DNA from: Verrucomicrobiota bacterium
GTDB lineage: Bacteria; Verrucomicrobiota; Verrucomicrobiia; Opitutales; Opitutaceae
Assembly: GCA_023428905.1 (NCBI GenBank)
Contig: JAEYWP010000024.1
Location: 141,775 to 205,774 of the forward strand
Direction of reading: 5' to 3'
DNA: 64,000 nt
The number at the start of each line of letters is the position of its first letter. Within the stretch, counting starts at the first letter, position 1. Below, in pieces: positions 17,830-27,338 of the stretch. A model generated the notes under the pieces. That model was not told where the DNA came from and did no database searches. It saw only the letters and a list, made by a program, of their open reading frames with translations. The position numbers were made by a program, and so were the translations under genes.

Positions 17830-18612
17830 CTATTCGAAGCGTCGGCGCGACTGCTCGTACAGCGCCATGTATTCCGGTGCGAGGCGCTGCAGGTTGGCGA
17901 TGCGCTCGGCGCTCGGAGGATGGGTCGAAAGCCACTTCGGCGGCTCCTTGCCCTGGTTCTTCGCGGCCATTTTCTGCCAGAAGGTGACGGCCGCGCGGGG
18001 ATCGTAACCCGCCCCCGCGGCAAAGCGCAGCCCAATGGAATCGGCCTCCGTCTCGTGTGAACGGGAATACGCCAGGATGGTGCCCGTCGCCCCGAGGCCG
18101 TACCCGGCCAGGATGACATCGCGGTATTTGTTGTCATCCAGCGCCACCGCGCCCACCGCACCGACCAGACCCGCCGCCATCTGCTGCGAGACACGTTCAC
18201 CGCCGTGGCGCGAGGTGACATGCGCGATCTCGTGGCCGACCACGCAGGCAACTTCATCGTCGCTCGAGGCGAGCTTCAAAAGTCCGGTGTACACCCCGAC
18301 CTTTCCACCGGGGAGCGCAAACGCGTTCACCTGGTCGGACTCAAAGACGACAAACTCCCATTGTGCATTCGGCAGCTCCCGGCCCACGGCGGCAGCGATG
18401 CGGCGCCCAAGCCGCTCCACCTGTGCATTGTAGGCGGGGTCCTTGGATACCCGCTCCTGCTCCTTTACCTGGGCAAACGAGGCCAGACCCATCTCCATCT
18501 CCTGCTGTGGCGAAACCAGCATGATCTGGCGGCGGCCGGTCTCGGGCACGACGGCGCAGCCCAGGAGAAAGGAAAAGGCCGCGAGAGTACTCAGACGCGT
18601 GAGGTGTTTCAT
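17830..18612 (-). CDS. M48-family metalloprotease lipoprotein
   Basis: This 260-residue envelope protease resembles LoiP/YcaL and BepA N-domains, which handle quality control of outer membrane proteins. The N-terminus is a lipoprotein signal (LAAFSFLLGC, Cys near residue 19). The zinc site is VVGHEIAHVTSRHGG (HExxH) with the third ligand Glu in SRSHETEADSIGLRFA. The end of the protein (LSTHPPSAERIANLQRL) is the usual M48 tail. It lies 37 bp upstream of the M20 peptidase on the same strand, so the two may be co-transcribed. Confidence 0.93.
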   Translation of the reverse strand: MKHLTRLSTLAAFSFLLGCAVVPETGRRQIMLVSPQQEMEMGLASFAQVKEQERVSKDPAYNAQVERLGRRIAAAVGRELPNAQWEFVVFESDQVNAFALPGGKVGVYTGLLKLASSDDEVACVVGHEIAHVTSRHGGERVSQQMAAGLVGAVGAVALDDNKYRDVILAGYGLGATGTILAYSRSHETEADSIGLRFAAGAGYDPRAAVTFWQKMAAKNQGKEPPKWLSTHPPSAERIANLQRLAPEYMALYEQSRRRFE

Positions 18613-18655
18613 CGTTGGGGAGTGACGTGGTGGGCGGATGGACTGATAGCCGGCC

Positions 18656-18689
18656 GAAAAGTTCGCCACTGACGGCGGGCAGTGGCGAA
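18656..18689 (-). terminator. Rho-independent terminator of purH
   Basis: A perfect 10-bp stem, TTCGCCACTG (18662-18671) with CAGTGGCGAA (18680-18689), has an eight-base loop and on the minus strand is followed by CTTTTC. It lies 21 bp after the purH stop codon. Confidence 0.75.
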
Positions 18690-18709
18690 ACGCGCTGAAG
18701 GGAAGTGCC

Positions 18710-20257
18710 TCAGTGTTTGAAGTGGCGGATACCGGTGAAGACCATGGCCAGCCCGCGTTCATCCGCGGCCTTGATCACTTCTTCGTCCCGCACCGAGCCT
18801 CCCGGCTGGATGGCGGCGGTTGCGCCCGCTTCGGCCGCGGCGATCAGGCCGTCGGCAAAGGGAAAAAGCGCTTCGGACACCACCACGCTCCCCTTCAGGT
18901 CCAGCTTGGCCTCGCCTGCCTTCCAGACCGCAATGCGGGAACTGTCGACCCGGGCCATCTGGCCGGCGCCCACGCCGAGCGTCTGTTCGCCTCGGCAGTA
19001 GACAATCGCGTTCGACTTCACGTGCTTGCACACGCGCCAGCCGAACATCATCCCCGCCCATTCCTCGGCCGTGGGCTGCCGTTTGGTCACCACCTTGAAG
19101 TCCGTGGTGTTGCCGAGGACTTTGTTGCGATCCTGGACCAGGAGGCCGCCCACCACCGAACGCACATCCAGCAGCGAATCCGCGCCCACACCCTGACGCG
19201 CGATCATCAGCCGCAGGTTCTTCTTTTTCGCAAAGATGGCCAGGGCCTCGTCGCTGAAACGCGGCGCGATGATGACTTCTGTGAAGATCTCGCTGATGAT
19301 CCGCGCCAGCCCGCCCTCCAGCGTGCGATTGACAACGATGATCCCGCCAAAGGGCGCCTGGCGGTCGGTGGCGAAGGCGTGTTCCCACGCCACATCGAGT
19401 GTATCCGCGCTGGCCACACCACACGGGTTGGTGTGCTTCAGGATCGCGACGGTGGGTTTCTCAAATTCGCCAATCAGGTACGTGGCCGACGTGATATCCA
19501 GGATGTTGTTATAGCTGAGTTCCTTTCCCTGCAGCTGCTGGAAATGCTCGTGGAAGGTGCCGTACAGGGCGGCCTGCTGATGCGGATTCTCCCCATAGCG
19601 GAGCGACTGCGCCTTTTTATAGGTCAGCGTGAGGCTTTCGGGAAAACCGGAGAGAGCGCCCAAGTCCGGCTCCGCCGCCTGGCTCTCCAGATAGGCGGCG
19701 ATCGCGGCGTCGTAGGTCGCGGTGCGCTGGAAAACCTTCAGGGCGAGGCGGCGGCGCAGAGCCGCGAGGGAAGCCGGGGTGTCCATCGCCGCCACCACCG
19801 CGTCGTAGTCCGACGGATCACACACCACCGTGACGTCGCCGTGGTTTTTGGCCGCGCTGCGCAGCATCGAGGGACCGCCGATGTCGATGTTCTCGATAGC
19901 CTCCTCAAAATGCCCCCCGGGCTTCGATACGGTCTGCTCAAATGGATACAGGTTGACCACCACCAGGTCGATCATCGCGATCCCGTTGGCCTCCGCCTGG
20001 GCGAGGTGGTCGGGTTTGTCCCGGCGGCAGAGGAGACCTCCGTGGATCTTGGGGTGCAGGGTCTTCACCCGTCCCTCCATGATCTCAGGGAAACCGGTGT
20101 GCTGGCTCACCTCGGTGACGGGAAGCCCTTTCTCGGCCAGAAGCTTGGCGGTGCCGCCGGTCGAGAGCAGGCGGTAGCCGAAACGGCGGACCAGCGCCGT
20201 GGCAAACTCCACGATGCCGCGTTTGTCGCTGACGGAGAGGAGGGCGAGCTTTTCCAT
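18710..20257 (-). CDS. purH: Bifunctional AICAR transformylase / IMP cyclohydrolase
   Basis: PurH catalyses the last two steps of IMP synthesis. The 515-residue protein has the IMP cyclohydrolase domain first (LLSVSDKRGIVEFA, RLLSTGGTAKLLAE, about residues 1-145) and the AICAR transformylase domain after it (SLRYGENPHQQAALYG, AILKHTNPCGVAS, and the C-terminal AAIQPGGSVRDEEVI). Start at MEKLALLSVSDKRG matches the family; 36 upstream in-frame codons were dropped. No other pur genes are near. It ends at a clear terminator and is divergent from the creatininase-fold gene. Confidence 0.98.
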   Translation of the reverse strand: MEKLALLSVSDKRGIVEFATALVRRFGYRLLSTGGTAKLLAEKGLPVTEVSQHTGFPEIMEGRVKTLHPKIHGGLLCRRDKPDHLAQAEANGIAMIDLVVVNLYPFEQTVSKPGGHFEEAIENIDIGGPSMLRSAAKNHGDVTVVCDPSDYDAVVAAMDTPASLAALRRRLALKVFQRTATYDAAIAAYLESQAAEPDLGALSGFPESLTLTYKKAQSLRYGENPHQQAALYGTFHEHFQQLQGKELSYNNILDITSATYLIGEFEKPTVAILKHTNPCGVASADTLDVAWEHAFATDRQAPFGGIIVVNRTLEGGLARIISEIFTEVIIAPRFSDEALAIFAKKKNLRLMIARQGVGADSLLDVRSVVGGLLVQDRNKVLGNTTDFKVVTKRQPTAEEWAGMMFGWRVCKHVKSNAIVYCRGEQTLGVGAGQMARVDSSRIAVWKAGEAKLDLKGSVVVSEALFPFADGLIAAAEAGATAAIQPGGSVRDEEVIKAADERGLAMVFTGIRHFKH

Positions 20258-20364
20258 AAAACGGCGTTTGTGCGGGGCCTGAAAATCACTGGCAAGGCTG
20301 GAGTCGCGTCGGCTCCCCACTTCGCGCTTCATCCGCCCCGGGTTTTCCGCTGTCGTGGAGGGCA

Positions 20365-21915
20365 ATGAGCATGACCTGGCTTGCCGACGTGGATCCCGAG
20401 ACGTTCTGGGCGCACCATGCCTGGACCGATTTTGGTCCGGCGAAGATCGACGACCACGCCGTCGCCGTGCTGCCGATCTACGGTTTCAGCGACCACGGGC
20501 TCGGCCTTCCCCTCGACGCGGAGGAATCCCTCGGCGGCAGTGTCCTGAAACGGGCGGTGCTCCAGACCCGCAGGGCGGCCCACGTGCGCGTGCTGCCGCC
20601 CCTGCGCTTCTGCCTGACGCCTTACCCGAGCGGCGTCTTCGGGGTCGACTACGACACCGCGCATGCCCTCGTCTCCGAGATCTCGCATGGCGTGCGAGCA
20701 GCGGGTTACCAGAAACTCGCGTTTTATGTCACGAGCCCCTGGAACGTGGAATTTATCGACACGGTGTCGCGCGACGTTCGCGCCGGCGAGGGGCTGCAGA
20801 CCTTTGTGGTGAACTTCAATCGCCTCGGACTCAGCTTCCATCCGGCGGCGGCAGAGCGCGCCCTTACCCAGTCCGCGGCCGCACGCCGCCTCGGCTTCAC
20901 CCCGCGACCGGTGGCGCGCAACGCTCCGTTCAACGATCTCGGGCTGCGGCCCGGCGACTTCCGCGAGTTACCCGCGCTTGCCATCGGCCCCCCGGTGGAC
21001 GGCGGCCAGGCGGCTCGACTTGCTGGCGACCGCCTCGCCGACATCCTTCTGGAGGCGGCGGCCCGCCCTCCCCTCCACGGCGGAATGCGTCGCAATGGCC
21101 TGGTCGCCACCCGCCTTGAGGAAGACCTCGACACCGACGGACCCGCCTTCCCGGACGGCCTTCGGTCCCGCTACCTGGGGGCACTTTCGCGCGAGGAATG
21201 GGATAAGTTGCCCGGGCGCGGCGAGGCCTGGGTCCTGCTCCCGACAGGCTCAATCGAACAGCATGGGCCGCACCTTCCCGTCGGGGTCGACGCCATTCTC
21301 GCCCAGGGCTGGGTGACGCAAGTGATGGGCTTGTTTCCCGCAGGCGCCCGGGTGGTGGTCGCCCCACCGATCACCTATGGGAAAAGCAACGAGCACGGGA
21401 GTTTCCCGGGGACCCTGTCGATCAGCGGCGGAACCCTCCGGCGATTGCTCCTTGCGATGGTCACCCAGCTGAAGGCGGCGGGCTTCCGCAAATTCGCCCT
21501 CCTCAACACCCACGGCGGCAACAGCGCCGTCCTCGTCACGGTGGCGCGCGAACTCCAGGGAAGCCTGGGCGTCCGGATCGGCCTGCTCGGAAAACCCTTC
21601 AAGCCCGAACTGTCGGAGCAGGAAACGGAATTCGGTTTCCACGCCGGGGAGTGGGAAACCTCCCTCATGCTCGCGCTCGCTCCCGGGCTGGTGGCGATGG
21701 ACCGCGCCGTCACCGAGTATCCGGGACGCCGTGACGACGGAGCCTGTATCCGCCTGAATGATTCAGCGGCTTACCTCTCCTGGCTGACCAGTGACATCTC
21801 TGAATCCGGAGTGATGGGCGACGCCCGCGCCGCCACGTCGGAGAAGGGTCGCCGCTGGCTCGAAGAGGGAGCCGCCGCCCTGGCCAGGAAGCTCTCCGGC
21901 CTGGACGGCGTGTGA
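20365..21915 (+). CDS. Double creatininase-fold amidohydrolase
   Basis: The 516-residue protein holds two creatininase-like domains in tandem. The C-terminal one (from about residue 275) has the full metal set: GSIEQHGPHLPVGVDA (Glu298, His300, Asp309), NTHGGN (His383) and FHAGEWETS (Glu429). The N-terminal one (about 1-240) keeps the pattern (VLPIYGFSDHGLGLPLDAEES, then YQKLAFYVTSPWN, then FHPAAAE) but has lost the paired Glu/His ligands and HGGN, so it is probably inactive. Members hydrolyse creatinine, mycofactocin-type or formamide-like amides; the substrate here is unknown. Fusion of an active and a degenerate copy could reflect hetero-oligomer packing within one chain. A second ATG two codons downstream is an equally possible start. 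Confidence 0.82.
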   Translation: MSMTWLADVDPETFWAHHAWTDFGPAKIDDHAVAVLPIYGFSDHGLGLPLDAEESLGGSVLKRAVLQTRRAAHVRVLPPLRFCLTPYPSGVFGVDYDTAHALVSEISHGVRAAGYQKLAFYVTSPWNVEFIDTVSRDVRAGEGLQTFVVNFNRLGLSFHPAAAERALTQSAAARRLGFTPRPVARNAPFNDLGLRPGDFRELPALAIGPPVDGGQAARLAGDRLADILLEAAARPPLHGGMRRNGLVATRLEEDLDTDGPAFPDGLRSRYLGALSREEWDKLPGRGEAWVLLPTGSIEQHGPHLPVGVDAILAQGWVTQVMGLFPAGARVVVAPPITYGKSNEHGSFPGTLSISGGTLRRLLLAMVTQLKAAGFRKFALLNTHGGNSAVLVTVARELQGSLGVRIGLLGKPFKPELSEQETEFGFHAGEWETSLMLALAPGLVAMDRAVTEYPGRRDDGACIRLNDSAAYLSWLTSDISESGVMGDARAATSEKGRRWLEEGAAALARKLSGLDGV

Positions 21916-22074
21916 TCCCTTCGGGATTCGTGCTGTCAGATTCCTGATTTCCGGGGGCGCGACGGCCGCGGGTGTCACAAACCGTCAGCGCCTCCTTGAC
22001 GCGCGTTCTGAGTCACGGCCTTTCGCGCCGCTCCGACAAACCAGAAATCCCAGATCAAGAACCCAGAATAGCAC

Positions 22075-24387
22075 TCAGCTTCCACTCGTCCACCGCAGCA
22101 CCGTGGTGGTGTAGGGAGGCAGATTCAGACTGATGCTCTGCGCGTGGCCATCATGCGGGATGTCCTCCGACATGCGGCCGCCGTCGTTTCCGAGGCCGCT
22201 GCCGCCGTAATATTCGCTGTTGGTGTTGATCAGCTCCTTCCAGAAGCCGCGGCGCGGGACACCAATCCGGTAGCCGCTGCGGACCACCGGGGTGAAATGG
22301 CCGACCACCGCAATCAGCGTTTTTTCCTCAGCGTCCACCCGCAGGAAGGAAATCACGCTCGCATCCGCGTCGTGGCAGGCGATCCAGCGGAAGCCCTGGG
22401 GGTTGAGGTCATTGCTGCTGAGGACCGGCTCGTTGCGGTAGAGGTGGTTCAGGTCCCGGACCAGGAGCCGAACCCCCTCGTGATCGATGTACTGGCGAAG
22501 ATGCCAATCGAGGCTGGCGGCATGGTTCCACTCGCGCGACTGGGCAAATTCGCAGCCCATGAAGAGCAGTTTCTTGCCGGGCCACGTCCACATGTGCGCG
22601 TAGAGCGCACGCAGGTTGGCAGCCTTCTCCGGGATATGCCAGGCACCCATCTTGTAGAGCATCGATGCCTTCCCGTGCGTGACTTCGTCATGGGAGAAGA
22701 CGGTGATGAAGTTCTCCGCAAACTGGTACAGCATGCCGAAGGTGAGGTCGTTGTGGTGCCACTTGCGATGGATCGCCTCCTTCTGAAAGTAGCGGAGGGT
22801 GTCGTTCATCCAGCCCATGTTCCACTTGTAGTCGAACTCCAGGCCTCCGTCCTTGGCCGGGCGGCTCACGCCCGGGAACGAGGTCGACTCCTCGGCGATC
22901 ATCACGCAGCCGGGGAAATACTGGTGCACCAGCTGGTTGGTGCTGCGCATGAACTCGATCGCCTCGAGATTTTCGCGGCCGCCAAACTTGTTTGGGATCC
23001 ACTCCCCCGCCTTTCGCGAGTAGTCGAGGTAGAGCATCGACGCCACCGCGTCCACCCGCAGCCCGTCGATGTGGTATCGGTCCATCCATGACAGGGCGTT
23101 GCCGACGAGAAAGCAGCGGACCTCGTTGCGACCGTAGTTAAAGATGAGGGTGCCCCAATCCATGTGCGCCCCCTGGCGCGGATCGGCATGTTCGTAGAGG
23201 TGGGTGCCGTCGAACTCCGCCAGGGCAAAGGCGTCACGGGGGAAGTGGCCGGGCACCCAGTCGAGGATCACCCCGATCCCGCGCTGGTGCAGGTGGTCGA
23301 CGAAAAACTTGAAGTCGTCCGGGGTGCCAAAACGCTGGGTGGGGGCGAAGTATCCGGTCACTTGATATCCCCAGGACCCGTCGAAGGGGTGCTCCGCCAC
23401 CGGCATCAGTTCGACATGGGTGAAACCCATCTCGACGACATAGTCGGCGAGGAGGGGCGCGAGTTCGCGATAGGAGAAGAGCTGGTCGGCCTCCTCAACC
23501 TTGAGCCGCCACGACCCGAGATGAACCTCGTAGATCGACATCGGGACATCGAGGCGCCCGGCGCCAGCCACCCGTCGCCCCACCCACTCCTGGTCATTCC
23601 ACGCGTAGCGATTGGGGTTATACACGATCGAGGCATTCCCCGGAGGGCCCTCGAAGTACGTGCCGTACGGGTCGGTCTTCGTCCGCAGGTGTCCCTGTTT
23701 GTCGTAGATCTCGTACTTGTAGAGCTCACCCTCCGCCAGGCCGGGGATGAAAACCTCCCAAACCCCGGAGGCGCCGAGTGGGCGCATGGTGTGATAGCGA
23801 CCATCCCATTGGTTGAAATTCCCCACCACCGAGACGCGGGCGGCGTTGGGCGCCCAGACCGCGAACGAGACGCCGGGCACCTCGTCGATCACCCGCACAT
23901 GGGCGCCGAGTTTCTCATACACGCGGTGATCATTGCCCTCGTTGAAAAGATGCAGGTCGAGGTCTCCGAGCGTGGGAAGAAAACAGTACGGATCGAAAAA
24001 CTGCCGGATCTCGCCGTTGTGCTGAGTCGCGCGGAGCTGATAACGAAACGGGGCGGGGCGTTTGGCGATAAACCCCTCGAAAAAACCCTCCGAGGCGAGG
24101 AGCTCCATCGGAAAGACCTCCTGGGTGGCGAGGTCCACCACTTCGCACTTGGCCACCTGACGGAGGAACGCGCGCACCACCACGCCCTGCGCCCTCCCCT
24201 GTTTGGCGGGGTGCATGCCGAGCGCGGCGTGCGGGTGGCCGTGTTTGGCGGAGAGAAAGAGGGCGAGGTCGTCTTTGGAGAGAATCACGGCGTACTTGGG
24301 TTTGCGCGTAACATGCGCTGGCAGAACAGAATCGTCTAGCCCACACTTCGACAAACCTCGAGACGCCAAGCCCCACGGATGGCGCAT
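22075..24387 (-). CDS. glgB: 1,4-alpha-glucan branching enzyme
   Basis: GlgB makes alpha-1,6 branches in glycogen. The 770-residue protein has an N-terminal extension, a CBM48 module (about 130-230, GVSFAVWAPNAARVSVVGNFN) and a GH13 barrel: catalytic Asp in GLRVDAVASMLYLDYSR, catalytic Glu in MIAEESTSFPG and the transition-state pair in FSHDEVTHGK. I chose the ATG (MRHPWGLASRG) because GGGAGG stands eight bases before it; the earlier GTG lacks a ribosome binding site and later starts would trim a weakly conserved N-terminus. It follows ppc by 50 bp on the same strand. glgA, glgC and glgP are absent from this window. Confidence 0.96.
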   Translation of the reverse strand: MRHPWGLASRGLSKCGLDDSVLPAHVTRKPKYAVILSKDDLALFLSAKHGHPHAALGMHPAKQGRAQGVVVRAFLRQVAKCEVVDLATQEVFPMELLASEGFFEGFIAKRPAPFRYQLRATQHNGEIRQFFDPYCFLPTLGDLDLHLFNEGNDHRVYEKLGAHVRVIDEVPGVSFAVWAPNAARVSVVGNFNQWDGRYHTMRPLGASGVWEVFIPGLAEGELYKYEIYDKQGHLRTKTDPYGTYFEGPPGNASIVYNPNRYAWNDQEWVGRRVAGAGRLDVPMSIYEVHLGSWRLKVEEADQLFSYRELAPLLADYVVEMGFTHVELMPVAEHPFDGSWGYQVTGYFAPTQRFGTPDDFKFFVDHLHQRGIGVILDWVPGHFPRDAFALAEFDGTHLYEHADPRQGAHMDWGTLIFNYGRNEVRCFLVGNALSWMDRYHIDGLRVDAVASMLYLDYSRKAGEWIPNKFGGRENLEAIEFMRSTNQLVHQYFPGCVMIAEESTSFPGVSRPAKDGGLEFDYKWNMGWMNDTLRYFQKEAIHRKWHHNDLTFGMLYQFAENFITVFSHDEVTHGKASMLYKMGAWHIPEKAANLRALYAHMWTWPGKKLLFMGCEFAQSREWNHAASLDWHLRQYIDHEGVRLLVRDLNHLYRNEPVLSSNDLNPQGFRWIACHDADASVISFLRVDAEEKTLIAVVGHFTPVVRSGYRIGVPRRGFWKELINTNSEYYGGSGLGNDGGRMSEDIPHDGHAQSISLNLPPYTTTVLRWTSGS

Positions 24388-24437
24388 TGGGGCAACCTCC
24401 CGTCGCACTCCTGGGGAAAAGCTGCCGGGCTGCCGGC

Positions 24438-27224
24438 TCAGCCGGTGTTGCGAATGCCGCCGCTAATCCCGTTGATCGTGAGTTCGACCACCGCGCGGGT
24501 CGCCTCCTCTTCATCCTTCGAGAGCGTGCCGCTGCGGAGGCGCTTGAGCATCTCCACCTGGATGTAGTTGAGGGGATCGATGTAGGGGTTGCGCGACTGA
24601 ACTGATTTCAGCAGGACCGGCTCCTTCGCGAGCAGGTGTTTCTCGCCCGTGATCACCAGGATTGCCTCCTCGGTGCGTTGCAGCTCGGCCTCGAGGATTC
24701 CGAGAATCCGTTCCCGTACGGCAACGTCGTCCACCAGCCCAGCGTAGAGCCGGGCGATGGTGAGGTCGGTCTTGCGCAGGGTCAGTTGCGCATTGTCGAT
24801 CAAGGTCTGGAAGAAAGGCCATTCGGCATACATGCCGCGGAGCAGGCGTTTGCCACTGTTGCCCTGCTGGAGGACCGATTGAAGCGCGGTGCCGAGCCCG
24901 AACCAGCCGGGAAACACGAACCGGCTTTGCATCCACGAGAACACCCAGGGGATGGCGCGGAGGTCCTCCACACTCTGGGTCGCGCGCCGGAACGTCGGGC
25001 GTGAGCCCAGCTTGAGATTGCTGATCTCGTCGATCGGCGTCGCCTGTTTCCAAAAGGCGAGAAAGTCGGGATCGTCGTGCACCAGGGCCTTGTAGGCTGC
25101 GAAGCCGGCCTCCCCCATGCGCTCCATCGCCTCCCACCATGCGTCTGGCAGGGGTGTTTCCCGCCGCGCGGCGTGAGCGCCCAGCAAAACGCCGTAAGCC
25201 ATCTGCTCGAGGATGCGGTGAGCAAGGTCCGTGTCGTGGTAGCGGGTGGACAGCACCTCGCCCTGCTCCGTGACGCGGATACGTCCGTCGTAAAGGCCCA
25301 CCGGCTGGGCCAGGATGGCCTTGGCGGCGGGGCCGCCGCCGCGCGCAATCGAGCCGCCGCGACCATGGAAGAGCGAGACGCGGACATTCTGTGCGCGACA
25401 CAAGTGGGTGATCGTCGCCTGAGCCTTGTAGAGCGCCCAGTTGGCGGTGATGTAGCCGCAATCCTTGTTCGAGTCCGAATACCCCAGCATGATGTGCTGG
25501 TGCCGCTGGTAATGTGCGAGGTGAGCGGCGTAGGAGGGATGGGCAAAGAGGGCCTCGAGGATGACAGGCGCGCGGTTGAGATCGTCCAGTGTCTCGAACA
25601 GCGGCGAGATCGGCAGGCGCGTCCCACACACCCGCATCAGGTACACCACCTCCAGGACGTCGGAGAGCTCATCTGTCATGCTGATGACATAGATGCCCAG
25701 GGCCTCGTCCCCGAATTTCGACGCAACCGTCGTCGCCAGCTGCAGGGGCTCCACCACGTTGCGGGTCGCGGCGCTGAGCTGCCCGGTTGCCGCGGGCGCC
25801 AGCACCTGGGCCTTGGTGATGGCTGCAGCGAGGAGTTCGCGCTTGGCCGTTTCGTCCAGCTTGGCGTAGTCGGACCGGCCGAGCAGTTCCGCCACCGCCG
25901 CCTCATGGTGCGCCGAGTGCTGCCGCAGGTCGAGTCGGGCGGCATGGAGTCCGAAGATGGCCAGACGCTCCTCGGCGCGCTTGAGGTCCCCGCCGACCAG
26001 CAGGCCGCCCTTCCCGGCGGTGAGGCTCTCTCGCAGAACGGTGAGCGTCTCCTGGATGGCGGCGCGGGTGATCGACGGCGACTCGGCGGTCGGATCGGCG
26101 AGGGCGGAGGCGTCGTTGAGGTCCTGCACCGCCTGGGCCAGGCGCTCGCGCAATACCGACAGGACCAAGCGGTAGGGCTCGTGTGGATACCGGTGCTTGA
26201 GCTGCTCGATGTGATTCGAAAAATGCCGGTTTTCGCGAAGAAAGCGCTTGAGGGCCGGCTGGATCCGGTCGCGCCGGTCCGACACCGTCAGCCAGCGGGA
26301 AAGGTCGCGAATGATCAGACGGATCTTCTCCAGAGCCAGCCGCCGGTGCAGCAACAGGACCTCGGCCGTCACCTGCCCGGTGACATTGGGATTTCCGTCG
26401 CGGTCGCCACCGATCCAGGAGCCGAAGGTGAGCCAGCGCGTCGGGGGCCGCACGTCCGGGTAATACTGACGCAGCGCGCGCTCCATGTCCGCCTGCAGTT
26501 GCGGAAGGGTGTCGTAAAGGGTGGAGTCGAAATACCACAGCCCGGTGCGGGCCTCATCCGTTACCTGCGGCCGGGCCACGCGGCTACGGTCGGTCAGCCA
26601 GAGCGAGGCGATTTCGCGCTCGATCTCCTGCGGGTCGGCGAACTCGAGCCCCTCGCCTCCGGGGGTGGAGCGGCGGCGGAGGATCACGGCGAGGCTGTGG
26701 AGCTTGGTCAGCAGCGTGCGTCGTTTCGACTCCGTGGGATGGGCGGTGAAGACCAGTTCGATCGACAGCCGGTCGACAAGAGCCTGCATTTCCGCGGTGG
26801 AAACACCGCTGGCCTTCAACTCCGCGATCGCGGCTTCGATCGACTCACGGATCGGTTTTGCATCTTCCGACCGGGGTGAAGCGTTCAACCGCGCCGCCCG
26901 ACGCTGCCGGAGGAGGGAGACGCGGAAGTTCTCCTCGGCCAGGTTCGCCAGCTCGAAATAAAGCGTGAAGGCCATCGCCTGGTCGAAAGCCTGCTGGGGG
27001 GTGAGGGCCTGGACCGCGAGCCGCAGTTGTTCCGCCGCATCGACGCGGCCTCCCCGGCTCTCCTTGGCAAGGGTGCGGAGGCGCTCCACCGTCTCGAAGG
27101 TCTGGTGCCCCTCCAGCTTGCCGATCACGCGGCCGAGGGTCGTGCCCAGCGTGCGTATTTCGGCGCGGAGCGTCGACAGGTCCTTGAGGGCGGCGGAAGG
27201 GGTGCGGGCGGCAGAGTCGGCCAT
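24438..27224 (-). CDS. ppc: Phosphoenolpyruvate carboxylase
   Basis: PEPC carboxylates phosphoenolpyruvate to oxaloacetate to refill the TCA cycle. The 928-residue protein shows FTAHPTESKRRTLLTKLHSL (catalytic His), GSWIGGDRDGNPNVT, LGYSDSNKDCGYITANW, VSLFHGRGGSIARGGGP (flexible loop) and the C-terminal NTG. The start at MADSAARTPSAALKDLS is the last before family homology begins; the open frame continues 435 codons upstream, antisense to lptD, and is not coding. Divergent from lptD across 114 bp, followed by glgB. Confidence 0.98.
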   Translation of the reverse strand: MADSAARTPSAALKDLSTLRAEIRTLGTTLGRVIGKLEGHQTFETVERLRTLAKESRGGRVDAAEQLRLAVQALTPQQAFDQAMAFTLYFELANLAEENFRVSLLRQRRAARLNASPRSEDAKPIRESIEAAIAELKASGVSTAEMQALVDRLSIELVFTAHPTESKRRTLLTKLHSLAVILRRRSTPGGEGLEFADPQEIEREIASLWLTDRSRVARPQVTDEARTGLWYFDSTLYDTLPQLQADMERALRQYYPDVRPPTRWLTFGSWIGGDRDGNPNVTGQVTAEVLLLHRRLALEKIRLIIRDLSRWLTVSDRRDRIQPALKRFLRENRHFSNHIEQLKHRYPHEPYRLVLSVLRERLAQAVQDLNDASALADPTAESPSITRAAIQETLTVLRESLTAGKGGLLVGGDLKRAEERLAIFGLHAARLDLRQHSAHHEAAVAELLGRSDYAKLDETAKRELLAAAITKAQVLAPAATGQLSAATRNVVEPLQLATTVASKFGDEALGIYVISMTDELSDVLEVVYLMRVCGTRLPISPLFETLDDLNRAPVILEALFAHPSYAAHLAHYQRHQHIMLGYSDSNKDCGYITANWALYKAQATITHLCRAQNVRVSLFHGRGGSIARGGGPAAKAILAQPVGLYDGRIRVTEQGEVLSTRYHDTDLAHRILEQMAYGVLLGAHAARRETPLPDAWWEAMERMGEAGFAAYKALVHDDPDFLAFWKQATPIDEISNLKLGSRPTFRRATQSVEDLRAIPWVFSWMQSRFVFPGWFGLGTALQSVLQQGNSGKRLLRGMYAEWPFFQTLIDNAQLTLRKTDLTIARLYAGLVDDVAVRERILGILEAELQRTEEAILVITGEKHLLAKEPVLLKSVQSRNPYIDPLNYIQVEMLKRLRSGTLSKDEEEATRAVVELTINGISGGIRNTG

Positions 27225-27338
27225 GGGTGCGTCGGAGGCGGAACGATGCGCGTGGACCACCATCCAGCAACGGGAAAGTGGCGCATTTTCGGGAGCTTGC
27301 CTCCGCCCGGAGCCCCGCCTTTGCTCCGCATCTTTCTG

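Noticed and set aside
16422..18257. Longer M20 peptidase frame including 155 extra N-terminal residues
   Set aside because: The extra part is the shadow of the M48 gene in another frame; the family N-terminus begins at 17792.
18713..20368. 551-codon plus-strand frame
   Set aside because: Antisense shadow of purH with low-complexity composition.
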